A DNA stretch of 64,000 bases from Hydrogenophaga aromaticivorans (GCF_013387465.1 NZ_VYGV01000011.1:62001-126000), one strand, 5' to 3'; numbered from the stretch's first letter, positions 26,390 to 35,761 are shown. Notes: generated from the letters alone by a model not told the origin. Numbers and translations: made by a program.

Positions 26390-27064
26390 ATGTCACCCGA
26401 TCTCAACCGCAAGTCCCACTCGATGGCGTCCGAAGCCAAAGCTCTCGAAGCGATCAGAGAGGTCTTCGAGAACGTCTATGGGCATTCCCGAATCTTGAAC
26501 AACATCGTTCTCCCGACCGGGCAAGAACAAGGCCCCCCCACCAGTGAATATGACGTGATCGTCATCTGTTCAGCTGGGATCATCATCTTCGAATCAAAAG
26601 GGTGGAATGCTGACCGTCTTGTCTGCAAGCATTACCCGGAAGGGAAGAGCCAGTGGTTCCTCATACAAGGCTCAGTTTCACAACCGATTCGCGATCCAAT
26701 CGCACAAGGCGGTTTCAAGACTCGCTATTTATCTTCCCAGCTGCCTGGCGTTCGGGTCAAAAACTATGTTGTGCCCACCAATCAGGCGCTTCAAATCGAC
26801 CCCAAATGCACAAGCCATGTTGTTGGGTTCAACGATTTACCCTATCTCGCACGAATGAGCCGCTTCAGATCGAAGAAAACCGGCAACTTTCACCTTCTCA
26901 AAAGAGACGAAATTGATGCAATCGCCAACACGATTGTCGAACTGTCTAGCCAATACACAATCGATGAGCATATTGCAAGCCTGGAAAAATGGATTAAATC
27001 CAGAAACACGCAATGCAACCGTGATGCATCAACTCAACAATCAGCAGGCCTCCATGACCGATAA
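26390..27064 (+). CDS. NERD-domain protein (nuclease-related)
   Basis: A 224-residue protein. SEYDVIVICSAGIIIFESKGW near residues 47-67 matches the NERD core (E-x-D ... E-x-K), a nuclease-like fold related to restriction endonucleases. No helicase or other partner domain is attached. The start is uncertain: 26390 has CCGGAG close by, with 26360 and 26423 as alternatives. It opens the five-gene operon containing three bactofilins. Confidence 0.7.
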   Translation: MSPDLNRKSHSMASEAKALEAIREVFENVYGHSRILNNIVLPTGQEQGPPTSEYDVIVICSAGIIIFESKGWNADRLVCKHYPEGKSQWFLIQGSVSQPIRDPIAQGGFKTRYLSSQLPGVRVKNYVVPTNQALQIDPKCTSHVVGFNDLPYLARMSRFRSKKTGNFHLLKRDEIDAIANTIVELSSQYTIDEHIASLEKWIKSRNTQCNRDASTQQSAGLHDR

Positions 27065-27518
27065 CAGCAATCACATCGTTCCAGAAAAAACCACGCTTTA
27101 CGTTGCGCAAAATGTCGAACTCAGCGGCATGGTGGACAGCAGCTGCGAAGCCGACGAGCGCGCGGTTGTGCTCGGCTCATTTTCCGGCGATATCGCATGG
27201 AGCGGCATTGTCCAAATACCAAGCGGCGGGATGCTGATATTGAAGGACAAACTGGCCTGCAGAGAACTCATACTCGGCGGAAAGATCATCAGTGGATCAA
27301 GCACCGCGGTCATAACGACCAATCTTTTGAGGATGGGTCCCGCTGCACAGATTTCGGCCGGTTCTATTCATGTCCCACCGGGTGGACTTGAACAAGCAAG
27401 AGGTTCGATCATCAATGCGCGGCTTCACATGAACGATGAAGATCCCTTCGAGCGCTTTGCCGAAAAGGAACGGGAATCAAGGGGCAACCTCAACCTTTAC
27501 AAAGGGGTTCCGTTTTGA
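27054..27518 (+). CDS. Bactofilin-like protein 1
   Basis: A 154-residue protein starting MTDNSNHIVPEKTTLY, overlapping the end of the NERD gene. Residues ~15-125 are repeated short beta strands with Gly turns (VELSGMV, ERAVVLGSFSGDI, GMLILKDKLACRELILGGKI), the right-handed beta-helix pattern of bactofilins, which polymerise at the membrane. The C-terminal tail is charged. More divergent than the two downstream copies. Confidence 0.65.
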   Translation: MTDNSNHIVPEKTTLYVAQNVELSGMVDSSCEADERAVVLGSFSGDIAWSGIVQIPSGGMLILKDKLACRELILGGKIISGSSTAVITTNLLRMGPAAQISAGSIHVPPGGLEQARGSIINARLHMNDEDPFERFAEKERESRGNLNLYKGVPF

Positions 27519-28558
27519 GCTTGACCGGCAAACTCATGTGCTTGGCCCTAGCTGCCTTGACCTGCAGCAGCACCATGGCTCAAAGCTCCCTTGAATCGAC
27601 AGCTCGTGTTGCATTGGCGAAGGGTCAATATCAGCGCGTACTGGATCTCTATGCCAACGCATCTGAGACGAATCCAGCGGCCGCTACCGCCATTGCCCGG
27701 TATAGGGTGGCCATCGCTGCAGAGCGGCTTAAAAAGTATTCATTTGCTATGACTAATCTCGATCAAGCCCTCACCATTGATCCGAGCGGGAGTTTTGCAA
27801 GTAGCTTTTCACGTATCAAAGCTCTGCACGAATCCATTGAAAAGGGATGCTCGCTTTCCAACGAATGCTCAGTCAACGGCCCCACTCAAGCTAACGAGAA
27901 CATGATAGTCCAGGAAGAAAAAATTGTATCCAATGAAGTTTCGACCGTGACGGATCAGCCAAACTCGCCGGCCATGGATGCGCCATCACCAAGCCTCTCT
28001 TCGCCATCGTCCGATATCACCTCGATGACGAGCAGCTCCGTCGATGTGCAAGCAGATGAACCTGAACGGGACTTGGCCGGCTACATGATGGCAACGATTG
28101 CGATCATGCTTGGCCTTCTTGGATGGGCCCTGTCGCGAGGCAGAGCATTGAACTTGGTCGTTAATCCAATCAAAAGAAAGCTGTCACGGTTTCGCGACCA
28201 TTGGCGGGCTCGCTCATATCAGACGATTCTTCGCATTAGCCTCAAGGATCAGACTGCCATCAGCCCTCTTGAGCTTCAAATGCTTGACTCTCGCGAAATC
28301 ATTGCCAAACTGATTCTCATGATCCCCAAGGAACAACAAGGGTCCGTGCTCTACCTTCGACTTGCCCAGACCCTTGAGGTTCTGGAGCGAGAGTGCGGCC
28401 GGGCGTTGTTCAATAGGAGCGGTATGGCTGGCGAGCTTTCCATCGAAGATCAGCAACTTCTTTCAACTCAAACAAAGCTCAAATCAAAACCAATCGACGT
28501 ATTGACGTGCAATTCCGAGGAAGTTTCCCCCGCGTTTCAGCGCCAACTTTGGCAATAA
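27515..28558 (+). CDS. Membrane protein with periplasmic TPR-like region, between bactofilin genes
   Basis: A 347-residue protein. TTG start at 27515 overlaps the previous stop and has AAAGGGG at a proper distance. A signal peptide (LMCLALAALTCSSTMAQ) is followed by TPR-like helices (residues ~25-105), a Ser/Pro-rich linker, one membrane helix at ~190-210 (MMATIAIMLGLLGWAL) and a ~130-residue cytoplasmic domain. It could couple the bactofilin polymer inside to something in the periplasm, such as the T4SS (inference). Confidence 0.65.
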   Translation: MSLTGKLMCLALAALTCSSTMAQSSLESTARVALAKGQYQRVLDLYANASETNPAAATAIARYRVAIAAERLKKYSFAMTNLDQALTIDPSGSFASSFSRIKALHESIEKGCSLSNECSVNGPTQANENMIVQEEKIVSNEVSTVTDQPNSPAMDAPSPSLSSPSSDITSMTSSSVDVQADEPERDLAGYMMATIAIMLGLLGWALSRGRALNLVVNPIKRKLSRFRDHWRARSYQTILRISLKDQTAISPLELQMLDSREIIAKLILMIPKEQQGSVLYLRLAQTLEVLERECGRALFNRSGMAGELSIEDQQLLSTQTKLKSKPIDVLTCNSEEVSPAFQRQLWQ

Positions 28559-28590
28559 TTTTTTCATTCCCTTTTTAAGGAGCAAATACC

Positions 28591-29079
28591 GTGAGTCAAT
28601 ATCTTGAGGTCAGTGAGACTGCAACCGAGCCTGATTTGAATGATGAGGTCGACTACGCCGAACCCATTGCTGACAGCCATTTCGCCCAGGCAAACCTCCA
28701 TCAAGTCCACGCAACCACTGCCCTTGTCGCCCCTGCCCTCCCCCCTACCGATCGGCCCAACGGCACGATCCCTAAGGGGGTCGAGTTCAACGGCACGGTG
28801 GTTGGCCGCAATCGTTACGACATTCACGGCAGCTTCAAGGGCGATATCACCATCACCGATCAGGACCTGATCATCAGCGATGGCGCCGAATACCAGGGCA
28901 ATGTTGTCGCCAAAAACGCGGTGATTGCCGGTGTTTTGAATGGAAAGGTGGTGTGCAGCGAAGGTTGTGTCCAATTCGCGAGTACTGCAAAGTGCGCCGT
29001 TGAACTGGAGTACGACGAGCTTGTCGTGGACCGTGGCGCCAAAGTGAATGCCCAACTCAAAAACACCGGGAACAACTGA
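28591..29079 (+). CDS. Bactofilin 2 (polymer-forming cytoskeletal protein)
   Basis: A 162-residue protein, GTG start with AAGGAG. After a disordered ~60-residue N-terminus comes the bactofilin core: GVEFNGTVVGRNRYDIHG, SFKGDITITD, AEYQGNVVAKNAVIAGVLNG, then AKCAVELEYDELVVDRGAKV. This is the DUF583/bactofilin beta-helix with its turn-by-turn Gly and Val pattern. It may make filaments or patches under the membrane. Confidence 0.85.
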   Translation: MSQYLEVSETATEPDLNDEVDYAEPIADSHFAQANLHQVHATTALVAPALPPTDRPNGTIPKGVEFNGTVVGRNRYDIHGSFKGDITITDQDLIISDGAEYQGNVVAKNAVIAGVLNGKVVCSEGCVQFASTAKCAVELEYDELVVDRGAKVNAQLKNTGNN

Positions 29080-29080
29080 A

Positions 29081-29455
29081 ATGATCAAAAGCGACATCAC
29101 CTCACGCTACCAATCCGGCCACTGCCTCGTCCCCTTGGGCAGCACCATGAACGGCGAAGTCCTCACCGAAGAGCCGATCGTCCTGATCCTGGACGGGGTC
29201 TTCGATGGCACGATCAGCATGCTGTCCGGCGGCACCGTGATCATCTCCGCGACGGCTACCGTGACTGCCAAGTCCATCGAAGCCGACGACATTCTCATCG
29301 AGGGCGCCGTGAGCGGTGAGGTTCATGCACGCAAGTCGCTGGTGCTTGCCGATTCGAGCAAATTCCGTGGTCAGGCCCAATATGGTCAAACGGTCAGCGT
29401 TGAGCCAAAGGCACGCATCAACGGCGCTTTGGTGGACACCAGCTGGTCCAACTAG
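29081..29455 (+). CDS. Bactofilin 3
   Basis: A 124-residue protein that starts directly after the stop of bactofilin 2. Core strands include GSTMNGEVLTEEPIVLILDG, VFDGTISMLSGGTVIIS, SIEADDILIEGAVSGEVHA and RGQAQYGQTVSVEP. Nearly the whole protein is beta-helix. Tandem bactofilins often co-polymerise. Last gene of the operon. Confidence 0.85.
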   Translation: MIKSDITSRYQSGHCLVPLGSTMNGEVLTEEPIVLILDGVFDGTISMLSGGTVIISATATVTAKSIEADDILIEGAVSGEVHARKSLVLADSSKFRGQAQYGQTVSVEPKARINGALVDTSWSN

Positions 29456-29495
29456 AGGGACGCCGCGGCCCCGTTTTCAAGCGGCCAAAAAAAAA

Positions 29496-29528
29496 CCCCG
29501 GCATGCCATAAGCAGCCGGGGTTTTTCT
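29496..29528. terminator. Terminator of the bactofilin operon
   Basis: CCCCGGC/GCCGGGG hairpin followed by TTTTTC on the plus strand and preceded by nine A, so it also works for the convergent gene at 29556. Confidence 0.9.
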
Positions 29529-29555
29529 ATTTTCTGAGAGCCGCATCGTTTCCGA

Positions 29556-29909
29556 TCAAGCTCTTTTCTGTAAAGCACTCACACTGCGTTCGATCGACTC
29601 CACCTCGCACCACTGCTGCAACCCAAGAACGGTAGTGTCCTTGATCACAGCATGCTTCCACGCGGCACGCAACCGCGGGACTGCCAGAGATAGCGGCCAG
29701 GCACTCGCGACCAGATCCGGCACCACGATCAAAACCTCTCCCAATGCCTCTTCAATGTCCTTCAGAAGGGCCTCAGTGAGTTTGATGCGCCAGCCCGAAG
29801 CCTCGACAGAGAACCCCGCTTTCGCGCTTGTCCCGTCGATGATCGAGATACCCCCTGCATAGGCCTCCAGCACGTGTTGCACGACCGAGTGTTCGATGCA
29901 ATCGTCCAT
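29556..29909 (-). CDS. Unknown protein downstream of the broken dnaN
   Basis: A 117-residue protein starting MDDCIEHSVVQHVLEAYAGG. It begins 20 bases after the dnaN stop and was presumably co-transcribed with it; the IS21 insertion now separates it from its original promoter. Mixed alpha/beta sequence; no family recognised. Confidence 0.6.
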   Translation of the reverse strand: MDDCIEHSVVQHVLEAYAGGISIIDGTSAKAGFSVEASGWRIKLTEALLKDIEEALGEVLIVVPDLVASAWPLSLAVPRLRAAWKHAVIKDTTVLGLQQWCEVESIERSVSALQKRA

Positions 29910-29928
29910 GATGTACCTCGGGTAAGGG

Positions 29929-30225
29929 TTAGATGCTCGCCGGCTGAATGAGTGCGATCCACTCCTGCACTTCGGCACCATCTGCGACAGGCCGCAGGTA
30001 GAGCTTCGATGTCGGGTTGGCCTCCTTTTTGAAGGCGACCACCTCGGAAGGAACCTGGTCCATGCAGTCCAAGAGCATTTCTCCTGCGAAGCTGGCGGTA
30101 CATTCAAACGGAACAATGTCATCCAGCTTCTGATCGAGCTCAACCACTTCGCGTTGCAACTGATCGGGCGACTGGACGGTGATCGACTCGTTGCTCAGGA
30201 TGAACTTGAGGTAGCGGTCCCCACT
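29929..30225 (-). pseudogene. dnaN: dnaN, 3' part (beyond the IS21 element)
   Basis: The frame reads GDRYLKFILSNESITVQSPD and continues to a stop at 29929, giving the third domain of a beta sliding clamp. It joins exactly in frame to the 5' part at 32904-33749 when the IS and one copy of the target duplication CCCACT (30220-30225) are removed. The joined protein would have about 378 residues, close to the usual ~366. As it stands this part lacks a start. Confidence 0.9.
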
Positions 30226-30350
30226 TGCGTATTCCACGCGATGGCGGACACGATTCCAGGCTGATGGCGGACAGTGTTCCACCACCATGGCGGACACCGT
30301 TCCACGGTGATGGCGGACAGCATTCCATTTTGATGGCGGACACCTGCGGG
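30226..30350. repeat. IS21 left-end multiple subterminal repeats
   Basis: Five tandem-spaced copies of ATGGCGGACA with ATTCCA or GTTCCA between them mark the left end, the probable transposase binding sites. Matching inverted copies lie at the right end (32777-32903). Confidence 0.85.
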
Positions 30351-30428
30351 TGTTCTGAGTGACCCAAACGCGGCATACGCTGACCGGTTTTTCGACCGGA
30401 ACCAGCAATGCCCACACCCAGGGTCACC

Positions 30429-31952
30429 ATGAGCAAAATACGACACACACTGCAGCTGCTGCACGCCGGGGCATTGAGCACCCGCCAAATCGGTGCCGCT
30501 CTCGGCATCTCCAAATCCACCGTCAGCGAGATAGCCAGCTACGCACGCGTGGCTGGCGTGGACTGGGTCTTGGCCCAGACCTTGAGCGACGAAGAGCTGC
30601 AAGCGCGGCTGTACCGGCCCCCAGTGGCGCGAGAGTCCCGCCACCTGGAGCCTGACCACGCTCACATCCACCAAGAGCTGCGCCGCCCCGGTGTCACGCT
30701 GCAACTGCTGTGGGAGGAGTACCAGCATCAACACGCCGGCCAAGCCTACAAATACAGCGCCTTCTGCGAGAAGTACAAGGCCTGGGCCCGCAGCCTGCAG
30801 CGCTCCATGCGCCAGACCCACGAGGCCGGCGACAAGCTCTTCGTGGACTACGCTGGCCAGACGGTGCCCGTCGTGGATGCCAGCACCGGCGAGATAAACC
30901 AGGCCCAGATATTTGTGGCCGTGCTGGGGGCATCGAACTACACCTACGCCTGCGCCACCCCCAGCCAGAAGGCGGTCGACTGGGTGGCCAGCATCATCGC
31001 CACACTGGAGTTCATCGGTGGCGTACCCCGCCTGCTGGTGCCTGACCAGCCACGCGCCCTCATGGCGCGCCCTGACCGCTACGAGCCCACCTCACACCGT
31101 TTGCTGGAAGAGCTTTCGGTGCATTACAGCCTGGCGGTCATGCCGGCGCGCCCGGCCAAACCACGTGACAAGCCCAAGGTCGAAGTGGGGGTGCAGGTGG
31201 TTGAGCGCTGGATTCTGGCCCGCTTGCGCCACCAGACCTTCTTCAGTATTGCCGCCCTGAACCGTGCCATTGCCACATTGCTGGTGGATTTGAACCAGAG
31301 AGCGTTCAAGAAGCTGCCCGGCAACCGGGCCAGCGCATTTGCCGAACTCGATGCACCGCTGTTGCGCCCACTGCCGCCCACGCGCATGCCAATAGCCCGC
31401 TTCAAGCCTGCCCGCGTCAACATCGATTACCACGTCGAACTCGACGGCCACTACTACTCGGTGCCCCACGCCCTGGTGGGCGAGGTGGTGGAGTTGCGCA
31501 TCACGGCGGGCACGGTCGAAGTCCTGCATGGCAACAAACGCGTGGCAGCCCATGCCTTGAATCCTCGCAAGGGTGCACACACCACCACACCAGAGCACAT
31601 GCCGGCCTCGCACCGGGCGCACCTGCAGTGGACACCGGCCAAGCTCATCGCCTGGGGCGAGCGGGTGGGAGTGGCCACCGCGGCCGTGGTGCGCTGGCAG
31701 ATGGAACACCGCGCCCACCCCGAGCAGGGTTACCGCTCCTGCCTGGGCCTGATGCGTCTGGGGCGTGAGTACGGAGCGCAGCGCCTGGAGGCGGCCTGCG
31801 CCCGGGCGCAGTCGATTCGCTCACCCTCCTACAAGAGCATCGCCTCCATCCTGAGCTGCGGCCTGGACCAGCGAGCGCTTGATGCGCCCATTCCCACACA
31901 GGCGAGCCTGCCGCTGCACGAGAACGTGCGGGGGCCGGGCTACTACCACTGA
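30429..31952 (+). CDS. istA: IS21-family transposase IstA
   Basis: A 507-residue DDE transposase: helix-turn-helix at the N-terminus ([19 protein letters not shown], ~20-38), integrase core with [11 protein letters not shown] (first Asp), [15 protein letters not shown] (second Asp) and a later Glu, then the C-terminal IstA region ([11 protein letters not shown]). Its stop overlaps the start of istB in TGATG. ATG 30429 is preferred over 30408. Confidence 0.93.
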   Translation: MSKIRHTLQLLHAGALSTRQIGAALGISKSTVSEIASYARVAGVDWVLAQTLSDEELQARLYRPPVARESRHLEPDHAHIHQELRRPGVTLQLLWEEYQHQHAGQAYKYSAFCEKYKAWARSLQRSMRQTHEAGDKLFVDYAGQTVPVVDASTGEINQAQIFVAVLGASNYTYACATPSQKAVDWVASIIATLEFIGGVPRLLVPDQPRALMARPDRYEPTSHRLLEELSVHYSLAVMPARPAKPRDKPKVEVGVQVVERWILARLRHQTFFSIAALNRAIATLLVDLNQRAFKKLPGNRASAFAELDAPLLRPLPPTRMPIARFKPARVNIDYHVELDGHYYSVPHALVGEVVELRITAGTVEVLHGNKRVAAHALNPRKGAHTTTPEHMPASHRAHLQWTPAKLIAWGERVGVATAAVVRWQMEHRAHPEQGYRSCLGLMRLGREYGAQRLEAACARAQSIRSPSYKSIASILSCGLDQRALDAPIPTQASLPLHENVRGPGYYH

Positions 31953-32749
31953 TGACCACTGAAGACGACCGTCAGCCACCACCTCAACACGCCCATACCG
32001 AAAGAACGAACATGCTCAACGAACAGACCCTCAACCAACTCCGCATCCTTCGCCTGGACGGCATGGTGGCGGCCCTCAATGACGCCGCCACCCACATCGC
32101 GGTCAGTGAACTGCCCTTCGAGCAACGCCTGGCGCTGCTGGTGCAGCGAGAGGTGGACTGGCGCGACAGCAAACGCCTGGAGCGCCTCTTGAAGACCGCC
32201 CGGCTAAAGGTCTCCAGCGCTTGCCTGGAGAACATCGACTGGCGGTGCAGCCGAGGTTTGAGTCGGGAAGTCATCGGCAGCCTGGCCGGCGGGGACTGGC
32301 TGCGCCATGGCCACAACGTCCTGCTCACCGGTGCCACAGGCTGCGGCAAGACGTGGCTGGCGTGTGCGCTGGGCCAGCAGGCCGCTCGCCTGGGCTTCTC
32401 GGTGCTCTACACCCGCGCACCGCGACTGCTGGAGGAACTGCATGTGGCCCATGGCGACGGAAGCTTTGGCAAACGTCTGGCGCAACTGGCCAAGCTGGAT
32501 TTACTCATCCTGGACGACTTCGGCATTGCCCCGATTGCTGCACACGAACGCAATGACTTGCTGGAGCTGCTGGACGACCGTGTGGGCACGCGCTCAACGC
32601 TCATCACTAGCCAACTGCCGATGACCGCCTGGCACGCCTGGCTGGACGAGCCCACGCTGGCCGACGCCATCCTTGACCGCATCGTCCACGGCTCGCACAA
32701 AATGGCCCTCAAAGGCGAGTCCATGAGAAAGGTCGCCAGGGCCGCTTGA
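31952..32749 (+). CDS. istB: IS21-family helper ATPase IstB
   Basis: A 265-residue AAA+ protein related to DnaC. Walker [10 protein letters not shown] at ~125, Walker [10 protein letters not shown] at ~185, sensor region [14 protein letters not shown]. It regulates IstA-driven transposition. The true start may be at 32012 ([12 protein letters not shown]), which matches other IstB proteins better. Confidence 0.93.
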   Translation: MTTEDDRQPPPQHAHTERTNMLNEQTLNQLRILRLDGMVAALNDAATHIAVSELPFEQRLALLVQREVDWRDSKRLERLLKTARLKVSSACLENIDWRCSRGLSREVIGSLAGGDWLRHGHNVLLTGATGCGKTWLACALGQQAARLGFSVLYTRAPRLLEELHVAHGDGSFGKRLAQLAKLDLLILDDFGIAPIAAHERNDLLELLDDRVGTRSTLITSQLPMTAWHAWLDEPTLADAILDRIVHGSHKMALKGESMRKVARAA

Positions 32750-32903
32750 AGGACACCGCCTGGCCACCGGTTCCACGCTGATGGCGGACACTTCGGCTAC
32801 GATTTGCTCGTCACTCAGGACACCCGCGCGGCGTGTCCGCCATCGCCTGGAACGCTGTCCGCGATGGGAATGGAATCACTGTCCGCCATCAGTGGAATGC
32901 GCA

Positions 32904-33749
32904 CCCACTCATCGCGTGCACCCGCGAGATGGCAGCTGCAAGCGGCTTGCGTGCCACGTTCCAGGTCTTGGACAAGGGCGAAGTCTCCCCGGCCAGGATC
33001 GAGCGATAGCCAGGGAAGGCACCGGCCACCAAGGTCGTGAGCCAACAGATGTTCTTCGTCTTCCAAACCATGCGCCGTGTGTCGCCGGTGCCCAGCTGAA
33101 AGATGTCCACCTCGTCATCAGGCTTGAACACCATGTCGAAGGCCTGCGCCGCGTCCGAAGGCAGGATCGCTTGAAACTCGCCTTCCTTCTTGATTTCGAC
33201 ATCGGAGGTCACACTGTTGAGGCTGAACCCATTCGTCGCCGTGAGCTTCAACAGCTCATTCTCTTTCTCGATCAGGACGCCGCACAGGTACTGGCGAACA
33301 TCCCCTTTTGCAGCGAAATACTGCACCGTGTCAAAAGCCTTTGCCAGCTGAGCACCGGTTGCACTGGCCAGCAAAGTCTTGCCAGTGCAGTGTGTGGTGA
33401 CCTCGAACAGATCGTTGACGGCCTCTCCCGCGTCAGTGTGGACCAGAGTGAGGTTGGAGCCACCGAAGCGCAGTCGGATTCCCTTCGCTTGAGGCTTGAA
33501 CGTGACTTCCATGTCTGCGGCCACCGACCCGAAGATCACATTGGCTGCATGCACCGAGATCGAGCCGACCGCGATGTCACTGCTGGAGCCCTCGGTTGAA
33601 ACAATCACACGACAAAAGCCGCTGTGGCTTGTCGCCTGCACGTACACCTGGCCGTCCTTGATATGCAGGTCACAGCGCTTCGAATTGACAGCGACCAGCG
33701 TTGCTTTGATGGCCTGCTTGAGCTGGCCCATGGTGGTTTTGATGGTCAT
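32904..33749 (-). pseudogene. dnaN: dnaN (DNA polymerase III beta clamp), 5' part interrupted by IS21
   Basis: The first 282 codons of a sliding clamp: domain 1 starts MTIKTTMGQLKQAIKATLVAV; domain 2 and the domain 3 start contain LTATNGFSLNSVTSDV and FPGYRSILAGE. At SG the frame runs into the IS21 end and stops after four foreign residues. The missing part is at 29929-30225. A truncated clamp lacking domain 3 should not form a functional ring. Its leader at 33756-33802 is intact. Confidence 0.93.
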
Positions 33750-33755
33750 GAATGA

Positions 33756-33802
33756 CTCCTTCTAAAGTGTCTTCCCCAAAACGGGGACTTGACGAAAAGG
33801 AG
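33756..33802 (-). promoter_or_regulatory. SD-sequestering leader of dnaN
   Basis: Outer stem CTCCTT/AAGGAG with the ribosome site in the second arm; inner stem CCCC/GGGG; a loop reading CGTCAAGT on the 5' side. Confidence 0.75.
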
Positions 33803-33803
33803 C

Positions 33804-33866
33804 TGGCAGTCGTCGACGCGCTGCGCAGGGCAGCACGTCCACGGCTGCCACATCCACGAGGGATGT
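33804..33866 (-). terminator. Intercistronic double hairpin after the 33894-34529 gene
   Basis: Hairpin ACATCC/GGATGT follows the stop; the second hairpin TGGCAGCCGT/ACGACTGCCA overlaps its 3' side. No T run, so it may stabilise RNA ends rather than terminate. Confidence 0.5.
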
Positions 33867-33893
33867 AGCAGTGGCACAGAACAGAAAGCTGGA

Positions 33894-34529
33894 TCAGTGC
33901 GGCAATGCCGCCATGTCGAACAGATCTTCCTGCCGGGCATTTGAGGCCTTTGCCGAATCCGTCGTCACCGGCGGTTCGGCACTGGCCTGTCTCTCAGGTG
34001 CAATCAACTTGCAGCTCTTGAACACCTTGCGGGTAAGGCTGAAGTTCTTCCCGTCGGACAAACGCTTGATCAGAGCTTTGGTTCGCCCATTCTGAGGTCC
34101 AGCAAGCACCTCGTACTTCACGCCATCGAGTTCGATCAACCCGCCATGGCTGAGCGTTGCCCAGGACTTGCTGACTGTCTTCGAGACGGCATGATGCTGC
34201 CGCACCCGTTCACGCCATTGAGCAGCGGACTCATTGGGCGCCACGTCACCGGCCATGTTGAGCAAGCTGAGAGGGCAATCGGTCTCATACGGCCCCATGG
34301 ACTCGCTGATTCCCTTGTGTCCCCAGCCCATTTCACGACCACCGCTGGCCATCATGAAGAGGCCGATTGTCTTGATCCCGTCAGGCTGCTGGTACAGGTA
34401 CCAGAGGTGATTCCCAACAACCCTGTGCTCCAGAAATGTGTAGCCGGGCGAGAGCACGCCAGGCTTGGTGAGGTCTTCAATCAGGCACTGCTTGTCGTAG
34501 TGCCGGTCACACGCGTATGACCATCCCAT
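33894..34529 (-). CDS. Conserved phage/plasmid-type protein (possibly DUF6927-like)
   Basis: A 211-residue protein starting MGWSYACDRHYDKQCL. WGHKGISESMGPYETDCPLSLL at ~75-95 resembles a motif (…DESMGPY..CP..LL) I know from a plasmid/phage family with MGW starts; the family name is from memory. The C-terminal half has a GGLIELDGVKYEVLAGPQNGRTKAL beta-hairpin region, suggesting a small nucleic-acid or protein binding domain. Leader at 34537-34569. Confidence 0.65.
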   Translation of the reverse strand: MGWSYACDRHYDKQCLIEDLTKPGVLSPGYTFLEHRVVGNHLWYLYQQPDGIKTIGLFMMASGGREMGWGHKGISESMGPYETDCPLSLLNMAGDVAPNESAAQWRERVRQHHAVSKTVSKSWATLSHGGLIELDGVKYEVLAGPQNGRTKALIKRLSDGKNFSLTRKVFKSCKLIAPERQASAEPPVTTDSAKASNARQEDLFDMAALPH

Positions 34530-34536
34530 AGGACTC

Positions 34537-34569
34537 CTTTCCTGCTGTAGAAACAGCTGTTTATGAAAG
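34537..34569 (-). promoter_or_regulatory. SD-sequestering leader of the 33894-34529 gene
   Basis: Outer stem CTTTC/GAAAG; inner stem CTGT/ACAG, a full replacement of the usual CCGC/GCGG; loop ATAAACAG. The ribosome site GAAAGGAG overlaps the second arm. Confidence 0.65.
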
Positions 34570-34574
34570 TTGAA

Positions 34575-34645
34575 GGTCCTCTCAAGAACACGCGAATGGG
34601 CATGGTCTTGAGAGGACCACCCCGGACTAAAGCCCGGAGTGGTTG
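34575..34645 (-). terminator. Intercistronic double hairpin after the primase gene
   Basis: First hairpin CCACTCCGG/CCGGGGTGG then TCCTCT; second hairpin GGTCCTCTCAAGA/TCTTGAGAGGACC uses GG of the first 3' arm. Confidence 0.65.
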
Positions 34646-34656
34646 GTGGATAGGGT

Positions 34657-35724
34657 TCAGGCGTACAGGGTGTCCTTGGAAGACGAAAAGCTGAACTGGT
34701 CCAGCTGCTCGGCATTCCACAGGTCATCCCAGTCCACCCCCTGGTGCTTTGGAATCTTCAAGAATGCAGGGACCCCGGCACTCAGTGCACGCTCTTTGAG
34801 GAGCATGGCGTTGTGGTACCCGGGGCGCAAGCCAGTGCGCGGATTCACTGCGTCATGATCGCCTGCGATCAGCAATCCCTTGGTATCGCGCGGCCATTTG
34901 AACTTGGCCATGTTGTTGCAGTTGACGGCTGCGAACACTCGATACCGATTACGAGTCGCTGCGACCCAAGCCAGACCGTTCTCGATCCCCTCGGTCACGA
35001 TGCAGTACTCAGACACGGCCGTGTTGAGCAGGATCGATTCACCATCGATCTTTTGCACACACGAACTCATGAGCTTCTTTTCCTGTCCAGGGCTCACCGC
35101 GGCCTTCATGCCCGCCTGATCGATGTAGGTGCGGTGCAGCGTGACTGCAAAGCCATGCTCAACGCTCGCATCCGAGACCAGGGCGAGCAAAGCGGGCCGC
35201 ATGGACTTCTTTGTCGTGTCTTCGTCGTAGTGAAACAGTGCTCTGCCATGACGCAGGGATGGCGCCAGCCATGCGGGATCAAGGCCGTAAACACGATTTT
35301 GCAGGTAGAGCAGCGATGGGGTCTTCGTCAGACCTATCGACTTGCCCCAGACCTTGCGCAAAGAATCGCGAGCCTTGTCCAGTTCAGCTTGTGATTTTTC
35401 GATGGGCTTACACGGATGGTTTGCTGCCTGGGAAACCATGGCTTGACCAGTGTCCTGAAGGACATCCTTGATCATGCGCAGGGCCTCCGCATCGTTGACA
35501 CCGTTGACCAGTGCCACCAATCGCACACCATCGCCGGAACCACAGTGACTGCAGATCCAGGTTCCACGGCCACCGCGGTTATCCATGCGAAAACGCTTCC
35601 AGCCATCTCCTGGCTCGATGGGGCACGGACTGTGCCGGTTCGGTTTCTCGATGTAGTCGAATGGGATGCCAAGCCGAGGCATGACCGTGTGCCAATCGAT
35701 ATCATCAATCTTGAGTCGTGACAT
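34657..35724 (-). CDS. Toprim-type DNA primase with zinc ribbon
   Basis: A 355-residue protein. An N-terminal zinc-binding primase domain has Cys34, Cys58 and Cys61 (CPIEPGDGWKRF ... WICSHCGSGDG). A Toprim domain follows with TEGIENGLAW (acidic Glu) and LLIAGDHDAV (DxD-type), the metal site for RNA primer synthesis. It lacks a helicase domain. This architecture is common in phage and plasmid primases and would prime the complementary strand after transfer. Start 35724 follows the leader at 35729-35761. Confidence 0.85.
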   Translation of the reverse strand: MSRLKIDDIDWHTVMPRLGIPFDYIEKPNRHSPCPIEPGDGWKRFRMDNRGGRGTWICSHCGSGDGVRLVALVNGVNDAEALRMIKDVLQDTGQAMVSQAANHPCKPIEKSQAELDKARDSLRKVWGKSIGLTKTPSLLYLQNRVYGLDPAWLAPSLRHGRALFHYDEDTTKKSMRPALLALVSDASVEHGFAVTLHRTYIDQAGMKAAVSPGQEKKLMSSCVQKIDGESILLNTAVSEYCIVTEGIENGLAWVAATRNRYRVFAAVNCNNMAKFKWPRDTKGLLIAGDHDAVNPRTGLRPGYHNAMLLKERALSAGVPAFLKIPKHQGVDWDDLWNAEQLDQFSFSSSKDTLYA

Positions 35725-35728
35725 ATGT

Positions 35729-35761
35729 GATTCCTTCCCAAAAAAGGGGTTACAGAGAATC
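35729..35761 (-). promoter_or_regulatory. SD-sequestering leader of the primase gene
   Basis: Outer stem GATTC/GAATC; inner stem CCC/GGG. The ribosome site GGGAAGGAATC overlaps the second arm. Weaker than the best copies. Confidence 0.55.

Larger units (their letters stand above)
30226..32903 (+). mobile_element. IS21-family insertion sequence inserted in dnaN
   Basis: A 2,678-base element with istA and istB. Its ends are imperfect inverted repeats starting TGCG-ATTCCAC, and both ends carry several copies of a GATGGCGGACA-type subterminal repeat, typical of IS21. A 6-base target duplication, CCCACT, flanks it (30220-30225 and 32904-32909). Open and apparently intact reading frames suggest it may still be active. 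Confidence 0.95.

Noticed and set aside
26913-27053. Upstream extension of bactofilin 1
   Set aside because: The in-frame extension lies in the NERD coding sequence; the start at 27054 gives the usual bactofilin layout.
30226-30350. Repeated ATGGCGGACA units as plasmid iterons or an origin
   Set aside because: They mark both ends of the IS21 element and are explained as transposase binding sites.
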